DNA from: CBFDCQ01 sp965603355
GTDB taxonomy: Bacteria > Hydrogenedentota > CAZGCA01 > CBFDCQ01
Assembly (NCBI GenBank): GCA_965603355.1
Contig: CBFDCQ010000018.1
Span: forward strand, 1 to 47,467
DNA: 47,467 bases
Reading direction: 5' to 3'
The notes below the pieces were generated by a model. That model had not been told where the DNA came from and did no database searches. It saw only the letters and a list, made by a program, of their open reading frames with translations. Positions 46,340 to 47,467 of the stretch are shown here, piece by piece. A program made the position numbers and the translations under genes. Positions within the stretch are counted from its first letter, which is position 1. Each line of letters opens with the position of its first letter.

Positions 46340-47467
46340 CTAATCCTCGACCTCCAACTCAGGGTTCTCGGGGCCAAAATGCTTCAGCATAACAAGTGGG
46401 TCGCTCATACTCGGGTTGGTGATTTGCACACCCTGTTTGGCCGCGCTCTCCGAGATAAAGAACTCGTCGCACGTCGTCTGCCCAAATCGAATTAGTGCAG
46501 GCGTCTCGATAGACCAGACACCCATCGTCCCATGACCTTGAAGCATTATCATACCGTACGCAGCACCGTCGCGGATCGTGACGGTACAGCCCGGAGACAC
46601 CGTCAACTCTTTCGCGCTGAACGCCTTCGATTTGTAGCAGACCCAGTTCTCAGTGTATCCCGCTGCCTGCATCTCTTCAATGGGACGCACGGGTACCGGC
46701 CGCATGAAGTGATGGTCAGCGTAGCCGGGATCGGTGGTACGTTCCCAGTCGATTGCCTCGATCAGAAACTCGATATCGTCTATTCTGTCTTCGGGTGTAT
46801 TTCTCCATAGGAGTTCCCTGCCCAGGAACCGGTTGCCCGACAGCGACTGATAGACCGCGAGGTCATCGGTGGCTCGCTGTGGCTCGTAAGTACAGAGGCT
46901 GCCCGGAGCATGAAGTATGCCCGGAGGCGTATCCCAGCCCGTGCCCAACTCCATGGTGTAGCCCACCGAGAGTTCCGTAATCCGGTTGTCGCCCTTCTCA
47001 AAGTTAAGAAGGCACTCACGCACCTGCTCCTTTGTGGTCCCCGGCTTAAGACCGAAGAATGCGCATGGGAAATCGCCCAGATGATTGTTCAGTTGTGCAG
47101 GAAAGTAATACGCTTCCGCTTTCGCCATTTCTCCGACCAGGCTCGAGTGCTCCTCACGATGGTGGATATGGATAGGCAACGGGCACTGGAAGTCAAAGAA
47201 CTTCGAATACACGGGCCAGCAACCGTTCTCCTCCCAAATTCGGTCCCCAATAAGACCACCTTTGAGCTCATCAATGGCGTCGCGCAGAAGGAACTGTTCG
47301 GTCGTCTTGCCATCCTGGAACACGACGTAACCCCGGCCCTCGTTGGGGCTCGTCGAGGGTCCGTTGTCCACCTGCGTCGTGGATGACATCCACCGTTCGC
47401 TGATGCCGCCCCTATCCCCACCGTAAGTGAACCGGTCGTCGGGATGCAACTTGATGCGGTTGCCCGG
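46340..47467 (-). CDS. Cupin / mannose-6-phosphate isomerase-like protein (5' end outside window)
   Basis: At least 375 residues; the frame is open to the right edge (PGNRIKLHPDDRFTYGG), so the start is missing. The protein resembles class I mannose-6-phosphate isomerase-type double cupins. Candidate metal ligands are in FQCPLPIHIHHREEHSSLV, and the second-cupin motif is PPGILHAPGSLCTYEP. The C-terminal cupin contains SPGCTVTIRDGAAYGMIML. Catalysis on a sugar phosphate or free sugar is possible; many such proteins in planctomycete-like genomes are unassigned. It ends in a strongly acidic tail (GPENPELEVED) and converges with the GH5 gene. The coordinates given here extend beyond a TTG at 47449 because the protein-like reading continues upstream. 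Confidence 0.75.
   Translation of the reverse strand, partial: PGNRIKLHPDDRFTYGGDRGGISERWMSSTTQVDNGPSTSPNEGRGYVVFQDGKTTEQFLLRDAIDELKGGLIGDRIWEENGCWPVYSKFFDFQCPLPIHIHHREEHSSLVGEMAKAEAYYFPAQLNNHLGDFPCAFFGLKPGTTKEQVRECLLNFEKGDNRITELSVGYTMELGTGWDTPPGILHAPGSLCTYEPQRATDDLAVYQSLSGNRFLGRELLWRNTPEDRIDDIEFLIEAIDWERTTDPGYADHHFMRPVPVRPIEEMQAAGYTENWVCYKSKAFSAKELTVSPGCTVTIRDGAAYGMIMLQGHGTMGVWSIETPALIRFGQTTCDEFFISESAAKQGVQITNPSMSDPLVMLKHFGPENPELEVED

Noticed and set aside
1..47467. tRNA, rRNA, riboswitch and prophage signatures
   Set aside because: None recognised on either strand; apart from the integrase stub no phage genes are present.

Overview
The window reads as a GC-rich chromosomal segment from an uncultured, probably anaerobic bacterium. 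Two Tat-exported Gfo/Idh/MocA oxidoreductases, a Tat-type sulfatase, secreted glycoside hydrolases and very long multi-domain secreted proteins are a gene content typical of Planctomycetota, Lentisphaerota/Kiritimatiellota or Hydrogenedentota; I cannot decide among these from the sequence. A glycyl radical enzyme with its activase points to anaerobic life. No rRNA, tRNA or CRISPR array was seen.

Layout. (1) 1-6.4 kb: six minus-strand accessory genes (two membrane proteins of unknown role, an AlbA_2/Schlafen-like regulator, another membrane protein, a PD-(D/E)xK nuclease fused to a RAMA domain, and a small lipoprotein), separated by REP-like hairpins and a duplicated ~175-bp repeat. (2) 6.4-10 kb: a secreted CocE/NonD hydrolase and a Tat-exported oxidoreductase, with the C-terminal stub of a lost S9 peptidase between them. 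(3) 10-15.5 kb: intergenic repeats, the orphan tail of a lost gene, and a 1614-residue gingipain-like (C25) protease ending in a duplicated unknown module. The orphan tail matches the end of that module. (4) 15.6-18.4 kb: a translationally coupled operon of both aconitase X subunits and an ornithine cyclodeaminase-family reductase, best read as cis-3-hydroxyproline catabolism. (5) 18.6-21 kb: recQ overlapping a small DUF3553-like gene. (6) 22-24.5 kb: a secreted GH2 beta-galactosidase-like enzyme. (7) 24.6-28.8 kb: an integron-like array, consisting of the last codons of an IntI-type recombinase, an attI-like core site, then three gene cassettes each closed by an attC-like site, then a sulfatase. 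(8) 29.1-41 kb, minus strand: dipeptidyl-peptidase IV, a DUF885 metallopeptidase, an Xaa-Pro aminopeptidase-like M24 enzyme, a sodium symporter with an inserted extracytoplasmic domain, a secreted protein of unknown function, and a HypD-like glycyl radical enzyme with its activase. (9) 41.3-47.5 kb: an EamA transporter, a sirtuin, a lytic transglycosylase, a GH5-like glycosidase and the 3' part of a cupin/ManA-like gene.

How the genes may work together. An unusual share of the enzymes act on proline or hydroxyproline, or on peptides containing them: C25 protease, CocE hydrolase, an S9 stub, DPP IV, M24, a symporter of the PutP superfamily, a HypD-family glycyl radical enzyme and the aconitase X pair with its reductase. 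My inference is a collagen-like peptide or hydroxyproline utilisation region. The glycyl radical enzyme keeps every HypD substrate-contact residue I can place except the catalytic glutamate, which is threonine, so its reaction may differ from dehydration.

The intergenic regions are crowded with dispersed repeats of at least six kinds, often in the same order. These explain most apparent small ORFs outside the genes listed here.
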